Below are positions 40,846 through 49,546 of a stretch of DNA of 64,000 nucleotides, piece by piece. Both the position numbers and the translations under genes were made by a program. Position 1 is the stretch's first letter. Each line of letters starts with the position of its first letter. The stretch is taken from NCBI RefSeq assembly GCF_017980685.1, contig NZ_JACXXO010000005.1, forward strand, positions 244,779-308,778, written 5' to 3'. Under the pieces are notes generated by a model, which was not told the origin of the DNA, did not search any database, and saw nothing but the letters and a program-made list of their open reading frames with translations. The stretch is from Pseudomonas iridis. GTDB lineage: Bacteria > Pseudomonadota > Gammaproteobacteria > Pseudomonadales > Pseudomonadaceae.

Positions 40846-42633
40846 TTACTTTTTGCCGGGGAGCACTGAACTCAATACCTGCTTGGCGGTTTGCACGATA
40901 ACGCCCGCCTCATCCGGATCACCCTTGAGCAACGTCGTGGCGAATTTCTTCGCCTGTTCAAGCTTGATGTGCGGTGGCAATGGCGGCACGTTCGGGTCGG
41001 TCTTGAACTCGATCAGCACTGGCACGTCCGAGGCGAGTGCCTGTTCCCAGGCGCCCGCAACGTCTTCTTCACGATCAACGAAAATGCCCTTCAGGCCAAT
41101 GGAAATGGCGAACAAGTGATAAGGCACGTCGGGGATGCTCTGCGACGCCTCGAATTTCGGATCGCCCTCCATCACCCGCTGCTCCCAGGTGACCTGATTG
41201 AGGTCTTCGTTGTTGAAGACGGCGCAGATCCATTTCGGGCTCGCCCATTGCCGCCAGTATTTGGCGACGGTGATCAGTTCGGCCATGTTGTTCATCTGCA
41301 TCGCACCGTCGCCCACCAGCGCGATGACCGAGCGCTCGGGATAAGCGAATTTGGCCGCGATGGCGTAAGGCACGGCGGCGCCCATTGAGGCCAGTCCACC
41401 GGACAACGAACACTTCATGCCCCGACGAATCTTCAAGTCGCGCGCGTACCAGTTGGCACATGAACCCGAGTCGCTGGTGACGATCGCCTGATCCGGCAGG
41501 CGCGGCGACAACTCGTACACCACCCGTTGCGGATTAATCGGTTTGGCTTTGACCATGGCACGCTTTTCCAGGGTTTTCTCCCAAGTGCCGCGCCACCCTT
41601 CAACTTTCTTGCGCCATTTGCCCGAGCTTTTCTGTTCGAGCAGCGGCAGCAACGCGGCCAGTGTTTCTGCCGCGTCGCCTTGCAGATTGACCTCCATCGG
41701 ATAGCGCAGGCTGAGCATGTCGGGCTGCAAATCGATCTGCACACCGCGCGCCTGGCCTTCCTTGGGCAGGAATTCTGAATACGGGAAACCCGAGCCGACC
41801 ATCAGCAAGGTGTCGCACTCGGCCATCAACTTGTAGCTGGGTTCGGTGCCGAGCAGGCCGATGCTGCCCGTGACCCACGGCAAATCGTCGGGCAGCACGG
41901 CTTTGCCGAGCAGCGCTTTGGCGACACCGGCACCGAGTTTTTCGGCCACGGCGATGACTTCGTCAGTCGCCTCCAGCGCACCGGCGCCGACCAGGATTGC
42001 GACCTTTCCCCCGGCATTCAGCACGTCTGCCGCACGCTGCAAATCTGCCTCGTAAGGCATGATTTTCGGCTTGCTGTAGCCGACACCGGAATGTGCGGTG
42101 CCATGCGCACGCGCTGGTGCCTCATAGGCCAGATCCTGCAAATCATTGGGCAGGATGATCGCGGTGACGCGACGTTCGCCAATCGCCGTGCGCACCGCGC
42201 GGTCAAGCAGATGGCGGACCTGCGAGGGCGCCGATGCCTGCTGCACAAACGCGCCAGCGACGTCCTTGAACATCGAAACCAGATCCAGTTCCTGCTGGTA
42301 GTGACTGCCCAACGCGGTGCGCGCCTGCTGACCGACAATTGCCAGCACCGGCATGTGGTCCATCCGCGCATCGTAGAGGCCGGTGATCAGGTGCGAAGCG
42401 CCGGGGCCCGAAGTGGCGATACAAACCCCCAGCTCACCGGTGAACTTGGCATGCGCCGAAGCCATGAACGCGGCCATTTCTTCATGGCGTGCCTGTATGA
42501 ATTCGATCTTTCCGTTGGCTCGGTCGAGCGCGCCGAACACGCCATTGATGCCGTCGCCCGGATAACCAAAGATCCGCGTGACGCCCCATTGGCTGAGCCG
42601 CTCAACCAGAAAATCTCCTACTGTCATCGTCAT
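40846..42633 (-). CDS. Thiamine-pyrophosphate enzyme, pyruvate oxidase (PoxB)-like
   Basis: The 595-residue enzyme has the three ThDP domains. The N-terminal Pyr domain carries the catalytic Glu in QARHEEMAAFMASAHAK, after FGYPGDGINGVFGAL. The central domain probably binds FAD (VAILVGAGAL and following). The C-terminal PP domain has the diphosphate motif GDGAMQMNNMAE ending FNNEDLN. This matches PoxB and acetolactate-synthase relatives; decarboxylation of pyruvate to acetate with electron transfer to quinone is the likeliest reaction. GAGG lies 7 nt before the ATG at 42633. The longer frame to 42681 lacks a ribosome site. Confidence 0.83.
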   Translation of the reverse strand: MTMTVGDFLVERLSQWGVTRIFGYPGDGINGVFGALDRANGKIEFIQARHEEMAAFMASAHAKFTGELGVCIATSGPGASHLITGLYDARMDHMPVLAIVGQQARTALGSHYQQELDLVSMFKDVAGAFVQQASAPSQVRHLLDRAVRTAIGERRVTAIILPNDLQDLAYEAPARAHGTAHSGVGYSKPKIMPYEADLQRAADVLNAGGKVAILVGAGALEATDEVIAVAEKLGAGVAKALLGKAVLPDDLPWVTGSIGLLGTEPSYKLMAECDTLLMVGSGFPYSEFLPKEGQARGVQIDLQPDMLSLRYPMEVNLQGDAAETLAALLPLLEQKSSGKWRKKVEGWRGTWEKTLEKRAMVKAKPINPQRVVYELSPRLPDQAIVTSDSGSCANWYARDLKIRRGMKCSLSGGLASMGAAVPYAIAAKFAYPERSVIALVGDGAMQMNNMAELITVAKYWRQWASPKWICAVFNNEDLNQVTWEQRVMEGDPKFEASQSIPDVPYHLFAISIGLKGIFVDREEDVAGAWEQALASDVPVLIEFKTDPNVPPLPPHIKLEQAKKFATTLLKGDPDEAGVIVQTAKQVLSSVLPGKK

Positions 42634-42727
42634 CGTTGTGCCTCGCCTTTCACCGGTGCATGGAGCTTTCCGGCAGCGCATCCGCCGGAAGTTGTAAGGG
42701 TCTGGACAGTCGGGTTGGTGGCGAAGT

Positions 42728-42883
42728 TTCGACTTTCTGGTGGTCGGTGCCTATCCGCCTGGGCAACACGCCGACATCTGTCGGGACGCGCCGAACCGGG
42801 AGCAGCTGCAGAGTATTGAAAATTTGCCGTTCCCCGAGAGCGATCCGGTGCAAGAGCATGAGGGTGCGGTCAGGCAATATTGA
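42728..42883 (+). pseudogene. C-terminal remnant of a YjlB-like cupin
   Basis: A frame without a start codon reads FDFLVVGAYPPGQHADICRD, then ENLPFPESDPVQEHEGAVRQY and TGA. The VVGAYPPGQ...DICR...LPFP-x-SDPV pattern is the typical C-terminal end of small YjlB-type cupins. The conserved barrel upstream is missing, so it is the tail of a deleted gene. Confidence 0.5.
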
Positions 42884-42895
42884 GACGAATGAACC

Positions 42896-43171
42896 TCACC
42901 GATGCGGATGCACCGTCCACGCCACCAGTTTGATCACGATGGGCCGAACGAAGAGGATGCACAGGAATGCCACCGGCATCGCCAGTTTGTAAGCGTGCAG
43001 CGCATTACTCAGATAGTCGTTATCAATGCCGGAATTGGCGGCGGTGATCACCAGAGACATCAGAAACGCCATGATCGTCGCCATGTACAACGCAAACACA
43101 TAGGGTGTGGCACGCGCTGACAGCTTGCGACGGCTGACATACAGGGCATCGGAGCTTGTTCTTTGATTCAT
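42896..43171 (-). CDS. DUF2798 membrane protein
   Basis: The 91-residue protein has two hydrophobic helices (VFALYMATIMAFLMSLVITA and AMPVAFLCILFVRPIVIKLV), as in DUF2798, a family of small two-helix inner-membrane proteins. The ATG at 43171 is chosen over 43213 because the protein-like sequence starts there. It is divergent from the LysR gene at 43296 (124 bp apart), so it is a likely target of that regulator. Function is unknown. Confidence 0.8.
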   Translation of the reverse strand: MNQRTSSDALYVSRRKLSARATPYVFALYMATIMAFLMSLVITAANSGIDNDYLSNALHAYKLAMPVAFLCILFVRPIVIKLVAWTVHPHR

Positions 43172-43295
43172 ATGGCTTTTGCATCCATTGACAGGGAGCG
43201 GGCACCTTAGCAAAGCCCTTTGCCCTCAACTAGACGACCAACGACAGGTACTTTATAAAGCATTACTTACGAATCCTCTTCCCGTCAGGCCATGG

Positions 43296-44237
43296 ATGAA
43301 CTTGTTAACGGCAATTGCCAGTTTTATCAAAGTGGTCGAATCGGGCTCCATTGTCGGTGCAGCCAAAACCCTGGGCGTCAGTGCAGCGGCGGTGAGCCAG
43401 ACGATCAATCGTCTGGAGGCGCATCTCGGCGTGCGCTTGCTGCAACGCACGACGCGGAGCATGGCGCTGACTGAAAACGGCGCGGTGTACTACGAAAAGG
43501 TCAAGCGCATCGCGGCAGATCTGGAGTCGGCGCAAAGCTCAATCAGCAATGAAGAAACCGAACTGCAGGGGCGACTGAGCATTGCCTCGACCTCTGCATT
43601 CGGCCGGCATGTGCTCGCACCGCTGATCGCCGGTTTCGCCGCACAGCATCCGCGCCTGCTGCTTGAGCTGCAGACCACCGACGGCAAGATCAGCCACATT
43701 CAGGATGGCATTGATCTGAGCCTGCGGATCAAGCCGCAACTGGAAGAAGGCATTGTCGCGCGCAAGATCGTGTCGCTGCCCTTCATCCTGTGTGCCGCCC
43801 CCGCCTATCTCGAACGTGCAGGCGTGCCGCAATCACCGCACGACCTGCAAAACCATGCATGCCTGGCGTTTCGTTATCCTCTTGATGGGCGATTTCTGCG
43901 CTGGAGTTTTCTGCGCGACGGCCAGCGTTACGAGGCCAATATCAATGCCACAGCAATCAGCGACGATATCGACGCACTGGCGCAGATGGCAATCAGCGGC
44001 GCCGGCATCACGCGTCTGGCGGAGTTCGTGGCGGCGCGTTACATCGCCAGCGGTCAACTGCTGCCACTGTTCGAAACCCGTCACGGCGCAAAACATGCCG
44101 TTGTCGAACCCATGGAGATTTACGCCTGCGTGCAAGAGCGCGCGGCAATGACGCCGAAGGTCAAAGCGTTCATGGACTATTTAATCGAACACTTGACGCT
44201 GCGCTGGCCGATGGAACAGGTGTCATCGGGGCGCTAA
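43296..44237 (+). CDS. LysR-family transcriptional regulator
   Basis: The 313-residue protein has the winged helix-turn-helix MNLLTAIASFIKVVESGSIV, GAAKTLGVSAAAVSQTINRL and an effector domain with LSIASTSAFGRHVLAPLIAG. The start at 43296 follows family alignment; the ribosome site is weak. It belongs to the CrgA-like group that commonly regulates a divergent neighbour, here the DUF2798 gene, although the downstream esterase gene 76 bp away could also be a target. The effector is unknown. Confidence 0.88.
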   Translation: MNLLTAIASFIKVVESGSIVGAAKTLGVSAAAVSQTINRLEAHLGVRLLQRTTRSMALTENGAVYYEKVKRIAADLESAQSSISNEETELQGRLSIASTSAFGRHVLAPLIAGFAAQHPRLLLELQTTDGKISHIQDGIDLSLRIKPQLEEGIVARKIVSLPFILCAAPAYLERAGVPQSPHDLQNHACLAFRYPLDGRFLRWSFLRDGQRYEANINATAISDDIDALAQMAISGAGITRLAEFVAARYIASGQLLPLFETRHGAKHAVVEPMEIYACVQERAAMTPKVKAFMDYLIEHLTLRWPMEQVSSGR

Positions 44238-44313
44238 AAGAGACTCGCTGAAACATGTGGACTAAGGCAAAGTCCACATCGCCAATCGAGGCTCATCATG
44301 GAAGATAAAAACA

Positions 44314-45357
44314 ATGAAAAAGGCTTTCCGCGCCCTGCTTCTGCTCTGCCTGAGCACCCACGCATTCGCTGACGACACGCCTATCGGTTTCCAGCGTTCA
44401 ACACTGCCCGACACGGACAACATCCGTCCGTTGGAAATGGTCGTTTGGTACCCTTCCCGTGCAACCACCAGTGTCCCCAAGTTGATCGCCGACAATCCTG
44501 CATTTGTCGGTGTCCTGTCTGTCGAAAACGCAGCACCGGCTGAAGGCGAACACCCATTGGTGGTGCTTTCCCACGGGTATCGCGGCAATTGGACTAACCA
44601 GGCATGGCTGGCCAGCGCGCTGGCGCATCAGGGGTACATCGTTGCGGCGGTCAATCATCCCGGTAGCACCACGCATGACCGTAGCCCACAAGCAGCCGCG
44701 CAGCTATGGCAGCGTCCCGCAGACATTGGCCGGGCCATTGATGCGGTGACGGCTCAGCCGGCAAAATTTGGTGAAGTCGCGACGCGGCGTATTGCCGTTA
44801 TCGGTCATTCAGTTGGCGGCTGGACAGCAATGGAAATCGCCGGCGCGCGTTTCGACACGGACCTGTTTGCCCGCGACTGCCGCGTTCATCTGAAGTTAGC
44901 CAGTTGCGGCGTTTACCAAACCATGAATCCCGCGAGCAACCCGGCATCAAAGGTCAGACTCGCCGCCGATTTACGCGACAAGCGCGTCACTGCCGTGGTG
45001 GCATTGGACCTGGGTTTGTCCCGCGGCTTCACGGATGCCAGCCTTGCAGCGCTGCCGGTGCCGGTGTTGGTGATCGCAGCGGGCGTGCCGTCGGAAGATC
45101 TGCCGGCCGAGTTGGAGTCCGCCGACCTGGCCAAGCGTCTGCCCAAAACTTCGAGCCAGTACGTTGAAATTGGCGATGCCAGCCATTTCAGCTTTCTGTC
45201 GCTGTGCAAACCGGGCGCGATAGCCATGCTCGAAGAGGACGTGCCCGGTGATGGCATCATCTGCACCGATGGCGAGGGTGGACGTCCGCGTGAGGTGCTC
45301 CAACAGCAGGTTATTACGCTGATCAGCGAGTTTTTGGATCAGCCTGCAGGTCATTGA
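44314..45357 (+). CDS. Exported alpha/beta hydrolase (PAF-acetylhydrolase/dienelactone-hydrolase-like)
   Basis: The 347-residue protein has a signal peptide (MKKAFRALLLLCLSTHAFA) and an alpha/beta hydrolase fold with the nucleophile Ser166 in IGHSVGG, the oxyanion loop VVLSHGYRG and a His in DASHFSFLSLC near the end. It resembles periplasmic lipoprotein-like esterases of the predicted dienelactone hydrolase group. The natural ester is unknown. The next gene starts about 45 bp downstream on the same strand, so a two-gene unit is possible. Confidence 0.83.
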   Translation: MKKAFRALLLLCLSTHAFADDTPIGFQRSTLPDTDNIRPLEMVVWYPSRATTSVPKLIADNPAFVGVLSVENAAPAEGEHPLVVLSHGYRGNWTNQAWLASALAHQGYIVAAVNHPGSTTHDRSPQAAAQLWQRPADIGRAIDAVTAQPAKFGEVATRRIAVIGHSVGGWTAMEIAGARFDTDLFARDCRVHLKLASCGVYQTMNPASNPASKVRLAADLRDKRVTAVVALDLGLSRGFTDASLAALPVPVLVIAAGVPSEDLPAELESADLAKRLPKTSSQYVEIGDASHFSFLSLCKPGAIAMLEEDVPGDGIICTDGEGGRPREVLQQQVITLISEFLDQPAGH

Positions 45358-45401
45358 AGAAACATGACCAGAAACATACCGCTCTCTCTTTCGGGAACAA
45401 C

Positions 45402-45791
45402 ATGCCGATGAACATTTCGAAAAAAGCCGCATTACCTGCGGTAGCCATCGCTGCCGCTGCTGTGGCCGCGCTGCAACTGTTTATGTACGACAGCGAAATA
45501 ATCATCGCTCAGGCGACATTGGGCAGTATCCCGGTTGAGTTAATCGCTGAAATACTCATTACCATCACATTGCATGCGTTCTTCGTCTTGATGATCCCGC
45601 TGATATTGATCGCACGGCAGAACATCACGGCTGGCTACGTGGCGCTCGCGTTATCCCTTGCAGCCTACGTCCAGCTGACAACAGATTTGAGTTTGATCGG
45701 GATGGCAGTCACCGCCATCGCCTTTTCAATTCTGGCTGTCTGGGCTATCAGCAAAGCACTTGAATGGATCCGCTATCTGCGCGCCAGATGA
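45402..45791 (+). CDS. Small four-helix membrane protein
   Basis: The 129-residue protein begins MPMNISKKAALPAVAIAAAA and has four hydrophobic helices (AAVAALQLFMY, LIAEILITITLHAFFVLMIP, YVALALSLAAY, MAVTAIAFSILAVWAI). The ribosome site is poor for every start considered (45354 TTG, 45402, 45408). I use the first ATG. I do not recognise the family; its only context clue is the esterase gene directly upstream. Confidence 0.6.
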   Translation: MPMNISKKAALPAVAIAAAAVAALQLFMYDSEIIIAQATLGSIPVELIAEILITITLHAFFVLMIPLILIARQNITAGYVALALSLAAYVQLTTDLSLIGMAVTAIAFSILAVWAISKALEWIRYLRAR

Positions 45792-45829
45792 ATGTGCGCA
45801 GGGTTCACCACTCAACCAAGAGGTCTTTA

Positions 45830-46073
45830 ATGAAGTTTCCCCAGGCCTTTCTGGGCAGTTGCCTGTTCTGAATCAATACTGCGCCAATTCTGCGCTCACT
45901 GCGGCTCTTCATTGTTCTGGTCACGCCGTCAGGGCGATTTTGCCGACTGGATTTCGATAGCGCTGGGGACGCTGGATACGCCTTTCACCAGTGATAAACA
46001 GAAGCATGTCGAGGTAATGTCCAAAGCTTCCTGGTATGACATTCAGGATCAATGGCCACAGTGCCAATCCTGA
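45830..46073 (+). pseudogene. Broken GFA-family (glutathione-dependent formaldehyde-activating type) gene
   Basis: An ATG with AGAGG upstream begins MKFPQAFLGSCLF and stops, matching the start of GFA/CENP-V-type zinc proteins (GSCLCG). In another frame the end of the same family follows: FCAHCGSSLFWSRRQGDFAD, then ALGTLDTPF and KASWYDIQDQWPQCQS with TGA at 46071-46073. The middle, with the other zinc ligands, is deleted and the frame is shifted, so no functional protein is possible. Confidence 0.75.
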
Positions 46074-46145
46074 CGCATTGAATGGAACGAGATTTTTCCC
46101 TACGGTGTCCCTCTATTCTCAGCCAGCAACGATGAGGTCTTTTTC

Positions 46146-46985
46146 ATGAGCAATGCGCCCTACGTTCCGCCCAAGGTCTGGAAAAACGAAGCAGCGTCCG
46201 GCGGCCAGTTTGCCAGCATCAACCGCCCGATTGCCGGGCCGACGCACGAGAAAACGCTGCCGGTTGGCAAGCATCCGTTGCAGCTTTACTCGTTGGCCAC
46301 GCCCAACGGGGTAAAGGTGACCATCCTGCTCGAAGAGTTGCTGGCGCTGGGGCACAGCGCCGCCGAATACGACGCGTGGCTGATCCGCATTGGCGAGGGC
46401 GATCAGTTCTCCAGCGGTTTTGTCGAGATCAATCCGAACTCGAAAATCCCTGCCCTGCTTGACCGCAGTGTCGAGCCACCGATTCGGGTTTTCGAGTCGG
46501 GCTCGATCCTGCTGTATCTCGCGGAAAAGTTCGGCGCCTTCCTGCCTGAAGACCCGGCTGGACGCACCGAAACCCTGAACTGGCTGTTCTGGCAGATGGG
46601 CTCGGCGCCTTATTTGGGCGGCGGGTTCGGACACTTCTACGCCTATGCGCCGGAGAAACTGGAGTACCCGATCAATCGCTTCACCATGGAAGCCAAGCGG
46701 CAACTGGATGTGCTCGACCGGCGTCTGGCCGAGAGCCCGTATCTGGCTGGCGACAGCTACACCATCGCCGACATCGCAGTCTGGCCGTGGTACGGCCAAC
46801 TGGTGCGCAACAATGTTTATTCGGCAGCAGAGTTTCTCGCGGCCCATGAATACACTCACGTGCAGCGCTGGGCAGAAGACATAGCCAAGCGACCAGCCGT
46901 CATCCGTGGACAGCGCGTCAACCGCACGTGGGGCGATGAGGCGAGCCAGGTACCCGAGCGGCATCAGACTGAAGATTTGAGCTGA
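46146..46985 (+). CDS. yghU: Glutathione S-transferase, YghU-like disulfide-bond oxidoreductase
   Basis: The 279-residue cytoplasmic protein matches E. coli YghU (288 residues). The N-terminal extension is YVPPKVWKNEAASGGQFASI, then the thioredoxin-like domain has LQLYSLATPNGVKVTILLEE with the glutathione-binding TPNG, NPNSKIPALLD and VFESGSILLYLAEKFG. The C-terminal helical domain contains YTIADIAVWPWYG. YghU binds two glutathiones and has disulfide reductase activity. It is monocistronic with a clear terminator at 47017. A decayed GFA gene, also glutathione-related, lies just upstream. Confidence 0.87.
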   Translation: MSNAPYVPPKVWKNEAASGGQFASINRPIAGPTHEKTLPVGKHPLQLYSLATPNGVKVTILLEELLALGHSAAEYDAWLIRIGEGDQFSSGFVEINPNSKIPALLDRSVEPPIRVFESGSILLYLAEKFGAFLPEDPAGRTETLNWLFWQMGSAPYLGGGFGHFYAYAPEKLEYPINRFTMEAKRQLDVLDRRLAESPYLAGDSYTIADIAVWPWYGQLVRNNVYSAAEFLAAHEYTHVQRWAEDIAKRPAVIRGQRVNRTWGDEASQVPERHQTEDLS

Positions 46986-47016
46986 TATTGGCGCAACGCT
47001 CCTTTGGTTTAAAAAC

Positions 47017-47050
47017 GGCCGATCAAAATCAAATTGATCGGCCTTTTTTT
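47017..47050 (+). terminator. Terminator after yghU
   Basis: GGCCGATCAA/TTGATCGGCC stem with an AATCAAA-type loop, followed by seven T residues. Confidence 0.92.
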
Positions 47051-47164
47051 CAACTCCTACCTTCATCCAATCCCCGGCGGCGACTGTTAAGTCATAAGCC
47101 AGATGTGAAAAATTCGTTAACTAACTGACTCGTACGGCTTTCTCCGAGCGGATCAATCTGACAT

Positions 47165-47183
47165 ACTAATGCGAATAATTCCT
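47165..47183. promoter_or_regulatory. Candidate Fur box
   Basis: ACTAATGCGAATAATTCCT matches 11 of 19 positions of GATAATGATAATCATTATC, concentrated in TAATG, AAT and ATT. It is centred 60 nt before the siderophore receptor ATG. Confidence 0.5.
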
Positions 47184-47233
47184 AAACGCATGTGCACCAT
47201 ATTCGTCTTTAGTATCCTTGGGGAAGCAGATTG

Positions 47234-49414
47234 ATGTCGTTTCATACCCGTTATCGCCGTTCGAACCTTTCGCCTAACTTGTTGGCAATGGCCATTTGCA
47301 TGGCCGGCGTCGCGCCAGCGCTGGCCGATGAACCAAAACCATCCACGCCAGAAAAGACCGCGGCGCCCGCCACGCTGGAGCTGGGTGCGACCGAAATCGG
47401 CGCCACGCAGATGAGCAGCACAACGGAAGGTTCAGAGTCCTACACCACAGGTCCGATGCAGACTGCGACCAAACTGTCGCTGACCATGCGCGAAACGCCG
47501 CAGGCGGTGACGGTCATCACCCGCCAGCGCATGGATGATCAGGGCATGACCAGCATCAACGATGTGGTGCGGGGCACGCCGGGGTTGTTCCTCAATCAAT
47601 CCAGCGGCCCGGGTCGGCAAAATTACAGCGCCCGCGGTTTCGACATCGACAACATCATGTACGACGGCCTGCCGAGCTCTTACCAGCCATACTCGATGGC
47701 AGTGCAGCCGAATCTGGCGATGTTCGACCGGGTTGAAATCGTGCGTGGAGCGACCGGTCTGGTGACCGGTGCCGGCAACCCTTCGGCAGCGATCAACATG
47801 GTGCGCAAACGCCCGACAGCCATCCCGCAAGTGACGCTCACCGGTGCTGCCGGCAGTTGGGATGATTACCGCGGCGAGATCGACGCTTCCGGCGCGCTCA
47901 ACGAAAGCGGCACCTTGCGTGGCCGTGTGGTGGGCTCCTATCAGGGCGCCGACAGTTTCCGCGACAAAGAGCAAAATGATCACGGTCTGTTCTACGCCAT
48001 CGGTGAAGCCGACCTCAGCGACGCCACGACGGCGACGCTGGGCTTCTCTCGTCAAAATGAGCAGACCAACTATTTCTGGGGCGGTTTGCCGATCGGCACC
48101 GACGGCCACCACCTCGACCTGCCCCGATCCACCTACCCGGGCTCGGATTGGGAGAACAAGAAACTGCAGATCGATACAGTCTTCGGCGACATCGAACATC
48201 ACTTCGACAACGATTGGAAATTGCACGTCGCCGGCTCCTCATCAACGCTGAACGGCGAGTTCTCCGGCACTTACCAGTCGCGTTACGCCGGCCCGCTCGA
48301 AACCACGGCCTATCAGTCGCACAACACCGACAAGCAGACCGCTTTAGACGGATTTGCCAGCGGCCCGTTCGAAGCCTTCGGCCGCACCCACGAGCTGGTC
48401 GTCGGCGCCAGCAATCGCGTCTACGATGCGACTACCAAAGAATATGATCCCTACACCACGGCCTGGCCGATCGGCGCACCCAAGCCCAACTTCGTGCGTG
48501 ATGGCAAGACGCGCAGCGTCACCACTCAGGATGCGGTTTACCTGACCACCCGTTTGAGCCTGGCCGATCCGCTGACGCTGATCCTCGGCAGCCGTCTGGA
48601 CTGGTATGACTACGATGACCGCACCACCGACGGCGACTACAAAATCACCCGCAACCTGACGCGTTATGCCGGCCTGATCTACAAGCTGGACGATCATCAC
48701 TCCGTCTACGCCAGCTACACCGACATCTTCACCCCGCAAACCCAAAAAGACCTCTCCGGTAAGGTGCTGGAGCCAATCGTCGGTGAAAACTACGAGGTCG
48801 GCATCAAGGGTGAATATTTCAACGGTGCACTCAACGCCAGCCTGGCCGTGTTTCAGATGGACCAGACCGGCCGCTCGACCACAGCGGACAACCAGTTGGG
48901 TTGCCCGGTGATGACCTGCTACAACGCGTCCGGCAAAGTGCGCAGCCAAGGCATCGACATGGAACTGCAGGGCGCGCTCACCGAAAACTGGCAGCTCGGC
49001 GCTGGCTACACTTACACCCGCGCGCATTACATCAAGGACGAAAACCCGGCCAACAACAATCAGAAATTCGACAGCGACACGCCCGAGCACTTGTTCAAGG
49101 TCTCAACGATGTATCGCCTGCAAGGCTCACTTGAAAAACTCCGCGTCGGTGGCAGCGTTTACTGGCAGAGCCGTATGTATAACGACATCGCACTCGCCAA
49201 TGGCAACAGCTATCGTCTTGAGCAGGGCAGCTACGCGACCGCCGACCTGATGGCCGGTTACGAAGTCAGCAAACACCTCGACCTGCAGGTGAACGCGAAC
49301 AACATCTTCGATCGCGTTTACTACTCCGCCATCGGCAGTAATGTCACCTGGGGCTCCAACGACAACTACGGCACTCCGCGCAGCTACATGCTGACGGCCA
49401 AATACAAGTTCTGA
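47234..49414 (+). CDS. TonB-dependent siderophore receptor
   Basis: The 726-residue outer-membrane protein has a signal peptide (to about residue 31, ending PALA), then a linker and the plug domain (LTMRETPQAVTVITRQRMDD, then DVVRGTPGLFLNQ, then FDRVEIVRGATGLVTGAGNP). A 22-strand barrel follows and ends YMLTAKYKF, with the C-terminal aromatic Phe needed for insertion. There is no N-terminal STN signalling domain, so it is a plain transporter rather than a transducer. The plug matches ferric-hydroxamate and catecholate-type receptors (FhuE/FpvA-like), but the ligand is not determinable. GGGAAG precedes the ATG by 7 nt and a possible Fur box lies upstream. Confidence 0.9.
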   Translation: MSFHTRYRRSNLSPNLLAMAICMAGVAPALADEPKPSTPEKTAAPATLELGATEIGATQMSSTTEGSESYTTGPMQTATKLSLTMRETPQAVTVITRQRMDDQGMTSINDVVRGTPGLFLNQSSGPGRQNYSARGFDIDNIMYDGLPSSYQPYSMAVQPNLAMFDRVEIVRGATGLVTGAGNPSAAINMVRKRPTAIPQVTLTGAAGSWDDYRGEIDASGALNESGTLRGRVVGSYQGADSFRDKEQNDHGLFYAIGEADLSDATTATLGFSRQNEQTNYFWGGLPIGTDGHHLDLPRSTYPGSDWENKKLQIDTVFGDIEHHFDNDWKLHVAGSSSTLNGEFSGTYQSRYAGPLETTAYQSHNTDKQTALDGFASGPFEAFGRTHELVVGASNRVYDATTKEYDPYTTAWPIGAPKPNFVRDGKTRSVTTQDAVYLTTRLSLADPLTLILGSRLDWYDYDDRTTDGDYKITRNLTRYAGLIYKLDDHHSVYASYTDIFTPQTQKDLSGKVLEPIVGENYEVGIKGEYFNGALNASLAVFQMDQTGRSTTADNQLGCPVMTCYNASGKVRSQGIDMELQGALTENWQLGAGYTYTRAHYIKDENPANNNQKFDSDTPEHLFKVSTMYRLQGSLEKLRVGGSVYWQSRMYNDIALANGNSYRLEQGSYATADLMAGYEVSKHLDLQVNANNIFDRVYYSAIGSNVTWGSNDNYGTPRSYMLTAKYKF

Positions 49415-49442
49415 GTCGTGTAACCCTCACCTCGGCACACGC

Positions 49443-49476
49443 AAGGGCGCCTGGACAAGCCATGGCGCCCTTTTTT
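49443..49476 (+). terminator. Terminator after siderophore receptor gene
   Basis: AAGGGCGCC/GGCGCCCTT stem followed by TTTTTT. Confidence 0.92.
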
Positions 49477-49546
49477 CGGACGGGCCAATTAGCCAAGACT
49501 GGCAATAAGAGATAGTCTTTCGACGACATTATTTCGAAGCGCCGCC

